Shown here in pieces: positions 1 to 7,377 of a stretch of 64,000 bases of DNA. Position numbers and translations under genes: made by a program. The DNA is from HXMU1428-3 sp965215715. GTDB taxonomy: Bacteria > Pseudomonadota > Alphaproteobacteria > Rhizobiales > HXMU1428-3. The stretch's first letter is position 1. Every line of letters begins with the position of its first letter. The notes beneath the pieces are model-generated. The model was not told the DNA's origin. It saw nothing but the letters and a program-made list of their open reading frames with translations, and made no database searches. The stretch is taken from positions 1,302,001 to 1,366,000 of the forward strand of contig OZ244129.1 in assembly GCA_965215715.1 (NCBI GenBank). Direction: 5' to 3'.

Positions 1-1008
1 GTCCAATAGATCGTGGTGTACGAACTGGAAATGCCATTTTTTCTGGCCAGTTTTAGCGTCGATTGCAACAAGAGACTGTGAGTACAGGTTGTCGCCAGGA
101 CGCTCATGTCCAGCAAAGTCATTGGTTGGTGAACTAAAGGCTGCATAAACAATGCCTAGCTCATCATCACATGTTGCACGAGACCACATGTTAGAGCCAC
201 CAATCCACTCATTGGATTTGTTGCCCCATGTACCTGCTGCTTCATCATTTGAAAGCGGTGGGTTATGGAAAATCCAATTGCGCTTACCAGTTTCAACATC
301 GATACCAACGATGTCCCCTGGAGGGTGATTCTTGAACGGAATCGCACCGGTTGCAAATGAGTCGAACACACCAAGACTTGGAATGATCTTACCACCGCAT
401 ACGACCGGAGGGCTGTCAGTCATGATAAGGTCACGAGCAACAGCTCTGCGTGTACCATTATTGGCCATATCAAAACGACCTTTGTCACCCCAGCTTTCAA
501 CCAATTGGCCTGTTTTGGCGTCAACCAAAACTAGATAACCATTTGATGTTGGCGCTAGAATGCGTCCTTTTCCACCTTGCTGAATGTAAGTTACACCGCG
601 CTGGATATAACCAAGGTTAGACATTTGGTAATTTTCATACCCGCCTGGATCGAATGTCCAGATTTGTTTGCCAGTCTTACCATCAATGGCAGCTAGCATA
701 CCAAGACCTGAGTTTGTGTAAAGCACACCATCGATTGCCAATGGGGTTGTTTCGTTTACCCAAGTACGAAGGTCAGGGTTGGTTGTTGAAAGTTCCGCGT
801 CGGGCAATTTATATCGCCAGACAACTTTCATGTTTTTAACGGATTTTTTCGTTGCCAGACCATTTGCTAAATAGCGTGACGCGGCTTTATCACCATTATA
901 CTCAACCCAGTCACCATCTTTGGCAACAGTTGGCTGAGATAAGGATGTAGCACCAAGCAGGGCCAGGGCCCCGGCTAACGCTATACCTCGACTACGTTTT
1001 ATATGCAT
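1..1008 (-). CDS. PQQ-dependent dehydrogenase (partial, C-terminus outside window)
   Basis: The reading frame stays open from the ATG at 1008 to the left edge, giving the first 336 residues. Residues 1-29 form a signal peptide (MHIKRSR, hydrophobic core, TVA end), so the enzyme should be periplasmic. The rest has the beta-propeller signatures of quinoprotein alcohol/glucose dehydrogenases: repeated AIDGKTGKQIW / VDAKTG / GIDVETGKRNW / AIDAKTGQKKWHFQ blades, then a VHHDLLD stretch at the edge. The family oxidises alcohols or aldose sugars and passes electrons from PQQ to the respiratory chain. A strong ribosome binding site (GGGAGG, 1015-1020) supports the start. No pqq synthesis genes lie in the window. 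The substrate cannot be told from this half. The gene lies downstream of a sigma-54 activator gene in the same orientation. Confidence 0.9.
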   Translation of the reverse strand, partial: MHIKRSRGIALAGALALLGATSLSQPTVAKDGDWVEYNGDKAASRYLANGLATKKSVKNMKVVWRYKLPDAELSTTNPDLRTWVNETTPLAIDGVLYTNSGLGMLAAIDGKTGKQIWTFDPGGYENYQMSNLGYIQRGVTYIQQGGKGRILAPTSNGYLVLVDAKTGQLVESWGDKGRFDMANNGTRRAVARDLIMTDSPPVVCGGKIIPSLGVFDSFATGAIPFKNHPPGDIVGIDVETGKRNWIFHNPPLSNDEAAGTWGNKSNEWIGGSNMWSRATCDDELGIVYAAFSSPTNDFAGHERPGDNLYSQSLVAIDAKTGQKKWHFQFVHHDLLD

Positions 1009-1050
1009 ATAATACCTCCCAGTAATATAATGTTATTTTTAAATCCTAAC

Positions 1051-1102
1051 TTGATGGGGGTGAAAATAAAAAGGAGAAAAATCTCAACTTTTGACCCATC
1101 AA
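1051..1102. repeat. Inverted repeat in leader of PQQ dehydrogenase gene
   Basis: TTGATGGG (1051-1058) and CCCATCAA (1095-1102) are perfect 8-bp inverted arms around a 36-nt loop. They lie between the predicted promoter and the start codon, so the transcript could fold there. It may be a leader structure or a protein site; nothing in the sequence decides. Confidence 0.4.
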
Positions 1103-1147
1103 AATGGTAATAAAAACACTTTCCCTCTCACAGCACCTTTAATTTAA

Positions 1148-1165
1148 AAGCAGATCTCATGCCAT
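1148..1165 (-). promoter_or_regulatory. Sigma-54 (-24/-12) promoter candidate for PQQ dehydrogenase gene
   Basis: On the minus strand the sequence reads TGGCATGAGATCTGCT. It has GG at the -24 position and GC at the -12 position with the required spacing, and TGGCA and TGC match the RpoN consensus (TGGCACG-N4-TTGC). Predicted transcription starts about 130 nt before the ATG at 1008. An upstream gene for a sigma-54 activator makes this match more credible than a chance hit. There is one mismatch in each element. Confidence 0.6.
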
Positions 1166-1217
1166 CATTTAAGTTATTGTTATATAATTATTTTTTTAAA
1201 ATTAACCTTTTCTGGTA

Positions 1218-1307
1218 TGCCCCAAAAATGGGACACCCACTTCATAATTGCGACACTATGCGACAGGTTGTAATTATAAGGTCCTTTTGCTGACAAAAAG
1301 AGGGACA
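1218..1307. promoter_or_regulatory. Cluster of activator-site-like repeats upstream of the sigma-54 promoter
   Basis: Three related elements lie 55-160 bp upstream of the -24 box. The first is an imperfect inverted repeat, TGCCCC-AAAAAT-GGGACA (1218-1235). The second is a direct repeat, TGCGACA-CTA-TGCGACA (1249-1265), with exactly 10-bp periodicity. The third is a further GGGACA at 1302-1307. Sigma-54 activators bind palindromic or repeated sites at about this distance. The likely protein is the AcoR-like regulator encoded at 1480-3405, by proximity. The rest of the 471-nt gap (1009-1479) is AT-rich with no gene that I can see. Confidence 0.5.
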
Positions 1308-1479
1308 AATTCCGCATAAAACAAAGTGAGAAAAAAGCTCAAAACACCCTGCAAAAAGGAGTACCAATTTTTAGAAAAAGGTATTGTTTAACTATTGGGG
1401 CATCTAAAGCGTTCCTTAAATGCATGCTGAAACAAATGTCTAAAGCCATAACATTCAAAGCATCCCAGAGCGGACTGTG

Positions 1480-3405
1480 CTAGTGGCATTTATTAGGCGT
1501 AATAATATTATATTTTTTCATTTTACGGTGCAAAGTTGAACGGCTAACAGCAAGCTGTTTGGCAGTAGCCGATATATTCCAGCTATTTTGTATGAGCACA
1601 AAACGAATATATTCAGCTTCAGTTTTGCCACAAGAATCTTTTAACTTTAAAAGTCTTAGTTTGTGCTCCTCATCTTGGGCTGCAATCTTCATTTGGACAC
1701 TTGCCTGCAACAACTCTTCTGGCAGTGTTTCAAGAGTTATAATCAAGTCTTCAGCCAGGCACAGCGCAAAAAGTAATGCATTCTTTAATTCTCTAACATT
1801 GCCTGGCCAGTTATAATCCTCTAGCAAGTCCCAGACTTCATTGGTAATGGTAATGTCTGCGTATGTATATTCAGATTGGTTTGTGATAATTTCCTCGACC
1901 AATTCCCTCAAATTGGTTCGCTCACGCAAAGGCGGTATTTTAATTTGGGCCCCGCTAATTCGATAATAAAGATCTCGTCGAAAGTCCCCCTGCTTACTTA
2001 ATTGCTCAAGGTCTTTATGAGTGGCACATATTACACGGATATCAACCGGAATTGGGACGGTTGATCCTAGTTGCGTGACTTCTCTTTCTTCTAAAACACG
2101 TAACAAGCGTGCCTGCAAATTCAAAGGCATATCACCAATTTCATCCAAAAACAGCGTACCGCCATTGCTGGCAAGAATTTTGCCCTCTTTCCCTTTTTTT
2201 AATCCATCTGTAAACGTTCCCGGCTGATAACCAAACAACTCACTATCCATAAGCGTTTCCGGCATACCGGCACAATTAATAACAACAAATGGTTTATCAG
2301 AACGAACACTTTCTTCATGCAAAGCTTTTGTAAAATGGTCCTTACCGGCCCCTGTTTCCCCTTGAATTAAAATTGGGATGTTTTTATTAATTATCCGCCG
2401 CCCAACTTTAATTAGCTTTTGCATTTTGCGGTCCCGTCCCGCAAAACGATCCAGTTTATTAAAAGATTTTGTTATACAATGATGTTTTTGATTAAGGGAA
2501 CTGTCTGCAAATAATGCTTCCACTCTCTTCTTTATCTGCACGCCCTTAATAAACACATTTCTAAAGATCCCCTCTTTAATTAAATGCGGTTGATTTTGTA
2601 AGGCGTAAAATGCCTCCATAGAAAGAGGAAAAATGTCTGTAAAGTGAAGAGCTGTTAATTCATCAAGCTTCATATGAGGGAGCAATTGCAAACAATCATT
2701 TGTCGCATCAAGAATGTGCCCATCATAATCAAATGCTAATAATGCCTTAGCTTCATAAAGGGATAACAATGTGCTTGGTGATAAAGAAATGATATTATCA
2801 TTACGATATTTTGAAAGAAATAAATTCGCACTAATTTGATTAGCTGCTTCTTTAATAAAATTATATGTAAAAAAGCTTTCAGCATAATCTTCATATGCAA
2901 GACGAGAAATATTAAGACTGCCAACAATGGCTCCCTCTTGCCCATAAATTGGCGCTGCTGTGCATGTAAAATTTCCTAAACAATTGGCATAGTGATCCAT
3001 GCCATTAACGGTCATACACTGCTGGCTGGCCAAAGAAGTTCCAATCCCGTTGGTGCCAATTAAATTTTCTTCCCAAACGGACCCTGAAATTAGCCCATGC
3101 TCAGCACAATTATGACTTTCTGGACTGTCATAATAGTTTGCGATTGTGGTGGCTTCACTGTCTGTGACAAGAACTCCATAATGTCCATTTTTTGCTAAAT
3201 AACGGACAGATTCTATAACTTTTTTGGAAATTGCTAAAAGTTCAGAACATGATTCACGATGGATCTTAAGATCTTGTTCTGGTAAAATAATCGCATCAAT
3301 TTTGTCCCCTTTATCAAATCCATAATTATATTTGCATCGCTGCCAAGAAGACTTGATTAGAGATGTGCGAGTTTCCTCATATGAAAGGTCATCATCCAAT
3401 TTCAT
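1480..3405 (-). CDS. AcoR-like sigma-54-dependent transcriptional activator
   Basis: This 641-residue protein has an N-terminal GAF-like sensor region (about 50-210, with the AcoR-type GSVWEENLIGTNGIGT motif). The AAA+ ATPase domain follows (about 325-555): Walker A GETGAGKD near 350, Walker B TLFLDEIGD, and an arginine-rich PPLRER stretch. A Fis-type helix-turn-helix (SATAKQLAVSRSTLHRKMKK) ends it. Members of this group activate RpoN promoters of acetoin and alcohol oxidation genes. I chose the ATG at 3405 because GTGAGGGG lies just upstream; an extension to 3441 would need a TTG start without such a site. The sigma-54-contacting loop reads GTFTDG instead of the usual GAFTGA. It probably controls the downstream PQQ dehydrogenase gene in the same orientation. 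Confidence 0.88.
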   Translation of the reverse strand: MKLDDDLSYEETRTSLIKSSWQRCKYNYGFDKGDKIDAIILPEQDLKIHRESCSELLAISKKVIESVRYLAKNGHYGVLVTDSEATTIANYYDSPESHNCAEHGLISGSVWEENLIGTNGIGTSLASQQCMTVNGMDHYANCLGNFTCTAAPIYGQEGAIVGSLNISRLAYEDYAESFFTYNFIKEAANQISANLFLSKYRNDNIISLSPSTLLSLYEAKALLAFDYDGHILDATNDCLQLLPHMKLDELTALHFTDIFPLSMEAFYALQNQPHLIKEGIFRNVFIKGVQIKKRVEALFADSSLNQKHHCITKSFNKLDRFAGRDRKMQKLIKVGRRIINKNIPILIQGETGAGKDHFTKALHEESVRSDKPFVVINCAGMPETLMDSELFGYQPGTFTDGLKKGKEGKILASNGGTLFLDEIGDMPLNLQARLLRVLEEREVTQLGSTVPIPVDIRVICATHKDLEQLSKQGDFRRDLYYRISGAQIKIPPLRERTNLRELVEEIITNQSEYTYADITITNEVWDLLEDYNWPGNVRELKNALLFALCLAEDLIITLETLPEELLQASVQMKIAAQDEEHKLRLLKLKDSCGKTEAEYIRFVLIQNSWNISATAKQLAVSRSTLHRKMKKYNIITPNKCH

Positions 3406-3582
3406 GAACCCCTCACTTTCACTTAAGTTTACAAAAGTCAATTTTCATTACAGCAAATTATACACTATCTGCAGTTTTTTCTATAAAAAATACTTTATAA
3501 GGGGTAAACCGCTGTTTATGCACGTTTTTTATAATCTTAAACTTAAAATCTGTTGTAAATAGGTTGTTTGAAACTTGACAAT

Positions 3583-3597
3583 GTTCCTGTTATGTTC
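3583..3597 (+). promoter_or_regulatory. LexA box (SOS operator) of the Y-family polymerase gene
   Basis: GTTCCTGTTATGTTC is an exact GTTC-N7-GTTC direct repeat, the LexA site known from several alphaproteobacteria. It begins 2 nt after a perfect TTGACA -35 hexamer (3575-3580), so LexA would block the promoter. The gene starts at 3639. Confidence 0.8.
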
Positions 3598-3638
3598 TTA
3601 GTCTTGTGGCTAAGAAACCTATATGCAGGGCATAAATA

Positions 3639-4886
3639 ATGCGCCAACCAAAAACGTTAGAATATTTGTATCTTGATTTTGATGGTTTTTTTGCCTCGGT
3701 TGAACAACAAGCGCGCCCTGGCTTGCGCGGGCGCCCCGTTGGCGTGACCCCGTTTGAGACAACGGACCATACCTGCGTTATTGCTTGTTCAAAAGAAGCC
3801 AAACGGGCCGGGGTTAAAAATGTTATGCCAATCCGGCAAGCCAAAGCCATTTGCCCGGAGTTGGTGTTGGTGCCCCAAAGCCCTGATTTATATCGGCGTG
3901 CGCACCATGCTTTGCTCAATGAAATTTCTAGCGTTCTGCCGATTGAAGCGGTCAAATCAATTGATGAACTCACCTGTCGATTAGATGGGCGCGATAAATA
4001 TCGCCCTGAAATGGTCGGGCAACAAATAAAGCGACGGCTAAGAGATAATATTGGCACATCTATCACCTGCTCTATTGGTTTTGCGGCCAACCGGCAATTG
4101 GCAAAAATGGCTTGTAAAGTTGACAAACCTGATGGCTTGACCATTTGGCACCCTGAAGACATGCCGGCCCCTTTATTAAAGCAACCCTTAGAAGATGTGC
4201 CAGGGATTGGCAAACGTATGCATAAACGCTTGATGAGAGCGGGGATTTTTTCCATGCGGGCTCTTTGGTGTCTTGATCCGAAACATATGCGCAAATTATG
4301 GGGGAATGTCACTGGTGAACGGCTTTGGTATGCCTTGCATGGCTATGACATTCATGCGCAACCTTCTAAACGGTCCATGTATGGTCACTCTCGGGTTTTA
4401 CCGCCTGATTGGCGCTCTTTATTTCATGCGCGCAATTGTTCTCGGTTGTTATTGGTCAAGGCGGCGCGGCGGATGCGCCGGGCTGGGTTTTATGCCGGGC
4501 ATATGTGGCTCTCTTTAAAAGGGCATAATTGGCGCTGGAGCAAACAGGTTGCCCTTTATCACATTCATGATGACCAGGCTTGCCTTAAGGGCCTTGAGGA
4601 AATTTGGCAATATGCACTTAACGAGCTTGAGGGGGGACGTAAGGTTAAACAGGTTGGCGTTGCCCTTTATGATCTGGCGCCTCAAAATGAACATCAGCTG
4701 GATCTGTTTTTACAAGCAGACCGCAAACGGGACAAGTGGGAGACAATCGCGGCGCTGACTGATCAGTTAAATAATAAATATGGGCGCACGGTTATTAGCC
4801 TTGGCTCTTGGTGTCCCCCGCCAGGGGGCTATGCAGGTGGTAAAATTTCATACACACGCATTCCTAGCATGGAGGACTTTTGGTAA
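3639..4886 (+). CDS. Y-family translesion DNA polymerase
   Basis: The 415-residue protein is an error-prone polymerase of the DinB/UmuC superfamily. The palm motif YLDFDGFFASVE carries D13 and D15, and SIDE (107-110) supplies the other catalytic acids. A helix-hairpin-helix (DVPGIGKRMHKRLMRAGI) near 190 and a C-terminal little-finger region follow. The end GKISYTRIPSMEDFW is a tail I associate with alphaproteobacterial members. It should replicate past damaged bases. The LexA box upstream marks it as part of the SOS regulon. The stop codon overlaps the ATG of the next small gene (TAATGA), so the two were probably translated together. It is not clearly Pol IV or Pol V, hence no symbol. Confidence 0.9.
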   Translation: MRQPKTLEYLYLDFDGFFASVEQQARPGLRGRPVGVTPFETTDHTCVIACSKEAKRAGVKNVMPIRQAKAICPELVLVPQSPDLYRRAHHALLNEISSVLPIEAVKSIDELTCRLDGRDKYRPEMVGQQIKRRLRDNIGTSITCSIGFAANRQLAKMACKVDKPDGLTIWHPEDMPAPLLKQPLEDVPGIGKRMHKRLMRAGIFSMRALWCLDPKHMRKLWGNVTGERLWYALHGYDIHAQPSKRSMYGHSRVLPPDWRSLFHARNCSRLLLVKAARRMRRAGFYAGHMWLSLKGHNWRWSKQVALYHIHDDQACLKGLEEIWQYALNELEGGRKVKQVGVALYDLAPQNEHQLDLFLQADRKRDKWETIAALTDQLNNKYGRTVISLGSWCPPPGGYAGGKISYTRIPSMEDFW

Positions 4887-5136
4887 TGAGTTGGAAAGAA
4901 AATTTGCAACTGAGTGATTTGCTTGTGATCAGCCGATTGAAATCACCTGCCGTGTTTGCGGCCATGGTCGCCATGAATGGCCCGAACAATTGCTGGAGGA
5001 AAATGAGTGGCACTATTTATACTTAGATGAGCTGGAGGCCAAATTTACGTGCGCGCGCAAAGGATGCCATGGCGCGGTGCGTTTGAGCTTGACCAGCTTG
5101 CAAGACACGCAAGCCTTTGTTGGCGGTATGGCTTGA
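4886..5136 (+). pseudogene. Small zinc-ribbon protein gene, frameshifted
   Basis: An ATG overlaps the polymerase stop and begins MSWKENLQLSD, but this frame ends after about 50 residues at 5021. From about 4918 another frame encodes a convincing zinc ribbon up to the TGA at 5134-5136: TCRVCGHGRHEW (C-x2-C), a LDELEAKFTCARKGCHGAVRL segment and the end FVGGMA. That frame has an upstream stop at 4915 and no start codon of its own before the ribbon. One base change in length near 4915-4925 would join the halves into about 83 residues. Either the gene is broken, or the sequence has an error, or ribosomes shift frame here. Its position suggests a partner of the SOS polymerase; its function is unknown. 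Confidence 0.6.
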
Positions 5137-5153
5137 GGGTCAAGAGCAGAGTT

Positions 5154-5906
5154 TTAAACAACGACGCACTCGGCCAACATGTCTTCTGGTTGAAGGTCTA
5201 GCATCCGGCACGCCCGGTGATATTCAGAGACCGCTTCGGTGCGGTTTAACACATCCATTTTATGCAAGATTGAAGCGACGTGGCTTTTGGTTGTGCTTTC
5301 TGCAACGCCCAATTTTTCAGCAATTGTGCGATTGCTCATACCGCTTGTTAGATATTTTAAGGTGGCAATTTCTTTTGAGGTCAAATTGCCAAGAGGAAAT
5401 TTACACGGTTCAATGACCATCTCGTTTTGTTTGTAAGCTTTCAAATAGCGTGGTGTCCAAATATGATTGCCCGCGTTGGGTTGGCGATGACCGCTTAAGA
5501 TGTTTTTTATCGCCACTTTTATATCTTCAACAGCGGCGCTTTTGGAAATAAAGCCGCTCACGCCAAGTGATAAGCACCAGTTAATTAAGCAGGTGTCATT
5601 TGTATCGGAACAAATGATGATTTTTACGTCTTGGTTGGAAACACGAAAACTAATTAGCTCGTCTAGTGCGCTTGAGCCAATGGAAAATATGTCAATGAAA
5701 ACTAAAATATGGGGTTTTAAATCAGGTTTTGAAATAACAATTTCATTCAGCGAAGAGACGCTTTTTATGACAACATTGCCTAAAAGATCACAAATGATAT
5801 TTTTTAGTCCATCACAAATGAGCGGATGTTGATCAAGCATCAAAACGGACTGAATATCGATTTTTTCTTTTACGTGGGAACGCAACAATATGTCATGACC
5901 TGTCAT
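5154..5906 (-). CDS. LuxR-family response regulator
   Basis: The protein has 250 residues. The receiver domain (about 17-140) has phospho-acceptor D72 in the LVFIDIF strand, S100 and K122. The acidic pair is LDQHP (D25, then Q), so one of the two usual metal-binding acids is replaced. The C-terminal GerE/LuxR helix-turn-helix (about 173-225) is LTSKEIATLKYLTSGMSNRTIAEKLGV...TTKSHVASILHKM. It resembles NarL/FixJ-type DNA-binding regulators. No histidine kinase lies next to it, so the signal is unknown. A palindromic repeat element lies about 95 nt before its start. Confidence 0.85.
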   Translation of the reverse strand: MTGHDILLRSHVKEKIDIQSVLMLDQHPLICDGLKNIICDLLGNVVIKSVSSLNEIVISKPDLKPHILVFIDIFSIGSSALDELISFRVSNQDVKIIICSDTNDTCLINWCLSLGVSGFISKSAAVEDIKVAIKNILSGHRQPNAGNHIWTPRYLKAYKQNEMVIEPCKFPLGNLTSKEIATLKYLTSGMSNRTIAEKLGVAESTTKSHVASILHKMDVLNRTEAVSEYHRACRMLDLQPEDMLAECVVV

Positions 5907-6000
5907 CTATTAAAAGCTCCACAAATTTAAAATTTTAGTCATTGGATTGTGTTGTTTGAAGCAATCACAACCCAGACATTAAAATAATAAAAAGTCACAT

Positions 6001-6108
6001 CTAGAGCATGTCGTTTTGTTTTAAATTCACTCGTCATGCTCTATCTCTTTGTAAAAGCCGTGCCTTTTTTCACAAAACCGGTATCCACTTTTGTGAGACA
6101 CGCTCTAG
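6001..6108. repeat. Palindromic intergenic repeat, copy 1 (modules A and B)
   Basis: This 108-bp element starts CTAGAGCATG and ends ACACGCTCTAG. Module A (6003-6042) is a hairpin with arms AGAGCATG and CATGCTCT. Module B (about 6045-6108) is a hairpin with CACAAAA-CCGG and TTTTGTG arms, ending AGACACGCTCT. Related copies are at 41091-41188 and 55075-55244, with a lone module A at 10889-10929. The gap it sits in (5907-6307) shows no convincing gene; a 74-codon plus-strand frame at 6156 has no family signature. Confidence 0.8.
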
Positions 6109-6307
6109 CTTTTCAGCCAACAGTCTTTTTAAAGACCAATGGCTAAAATTATAAAGTGAAGGAGCTGCATTTAAGATCAAGGGAACCCATAAACAAACAC
6201 GAAAGCTTAAACTTTCAAAACCTCGTTTGTTTGGCACTACGCCCTGATATGATCGATTTGTTTTTCGATCACATTAAATGCATTGTTTGTTCATTGTTCT
6301 CGTCAAA

Positions 6308-6634
6308 TTACCCAACGCATTCACGCAATGGAATTTCTTCTATTTCGAACACTTCGTTTCTTTGCAAACAAGAAACGTAGGTTAGACATGCGCAGCGTAA
6401 CAAAGAGGTAAAATTAGACGTTAGAGATTCAACATCATTTGTTAAATCAAGGACTTCATCATACAAACGTGAAAGAAAGCGCCCTAAACTCATATTTTGT
6501 GCTTCAGCAATTTCTTCAAGAATAGTCCAAAACGCACCTTCCAGACGAATACTGGTGGCATGGCCAGACAGGCGCACAGACCGAGTTTGAGATGAATAAG
6601 CTTCTACGGGCTGTTTGGAAAATATTTCACACAT
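6308..6634 (-). CDS. Ribbon-helix-helix domain protein (RHH_4 type)
   Basis: This 108-residue protein carries a segment typical of alphaproteobacterial ribbon-helix-helix proteins: RSVRLSGHATSIRLEGAFWTILEEIAEAQNMSLGRFLSRLYDEV (split here by its strand and two helices, residues about 18-62). Such proteins bind DNA as dimers or act in related regulatory roles. I chose the ATG at 6634, behind GGAAAGGG; the frame also extends to a TTG at 6643. The C-terminal half contains three cysteines and has no recognisable domain. Its target is unknown. Confidence 0.75.
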   Translation of the reverse strand: MCEIFSKQPVEAYSSQTRSVRLSGHATSIRLEGAFWTILEEIAEAQNMSLGRFLSRLYDEVLDLTNDVESLTSNFTSLLRCACLTYVSCLQRNEVFEIEEIPLRECVG

Positions 6635-7313
6635 AAAAAGCAAACCCTTTCCATCTAACTCTTAATGTAACAAGTTCAAACAATGCTCCTAATAACAATA
6701 TTTTTCAAGCCTTATTTTAAAATCATAAATGTAAGATACCTGTTGGAAAACATTCAATTAGATATGCTTTCCAAAGCAAAAATACACAAAACCCCCTGAT
6801 TTATCTTATTTAAAGGTCGTCATATTCTACTTAAAAATGCTATTAACCAAAAAATCATTTGAACATTTGTAAGTTGAGAAAAATACAAAAGATATGTTCT
6901 TTATTTATGCCAAGCAGCAAAACCTTCAAACTTTATCTTTTGTGACAAAATAACATTGCCCTGGCTGAAAGCCAGCAGCTTAAGATAATTTCTACCTTTA
7001 AATAATTTAACAAGAGCCTTCGTGATCCTCATTTTGTTTCTTGAAAAAGCACCGGCAAACCAAACAGCCTTAGCTCAACAGCGCCAAATCACTTACAGCT
7101 TAACGGGGCGCACAAGGTAATGTGTAGTATGCGGATATTGCCCTGCATTTTTTATGCTAAAACGGGAAAATTGGTGCAAAACTACAACAAGAGAATTAAT
7201 TAACCTTATCAAATATGACATTTGCCAGCGTAAACCTTTGCGTTCCATAAAAAGACCGCAAAATTCATAGGCGAGAAGACAAGGGTCGAGAAGAAGGGGG
7301 GCGGGAAGATGGG
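6635..7313. other. Long intergenic region, no gene seen
   Basis: About 680 nt between the RHH gene start and the pyc terminator. It is AT-rich to about 7080. A short hairpin CTGGCT-GAA-AGCCAG lies at 6961-6975. At 7271-7320 there is a strongly purine-rich plus-strand stretch of G and A runs. No open frame above 60 codons, tRNA or known riboswitch is visible. It must hold the promoter of the RHH gene, which I could not place. Confidence 0.5.
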
Positions 7314-7366
7314 CGGCAAAAAGACAGTCTGAGGGGACCAGTTATTTAAAACTGATCCGCTCAGAC
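7314..7366 (-). terminator. Rho-independent terminator of pyruvate carboxylase gene
   Basis: Arms GTCTGAG..GGA (7327-) and the matching TCC.CTCAGAC (to 7366) form a stem of about 16 pairs including G-U pairs. On the minus strand it is followed by TGTCTTTTTG, and it begins 12 nt after the pyc stop codon. Confidence 0.75.
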
Positions 7367-7377
7367 CTCATCAAATT

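Noticed and set aside
3590..4312. 240-codon minus-strand frame opposite the Y-family polymerase
   Set aside because: It lies wholly within a well-supported gene, and its translation has no family look; it is a frame shadow.
6156..6380. 74-codon plus-strand frame next to repeat copy 1
   Set aside because: It overlaps the RHH gene on the other strand and has no recognisable motif.
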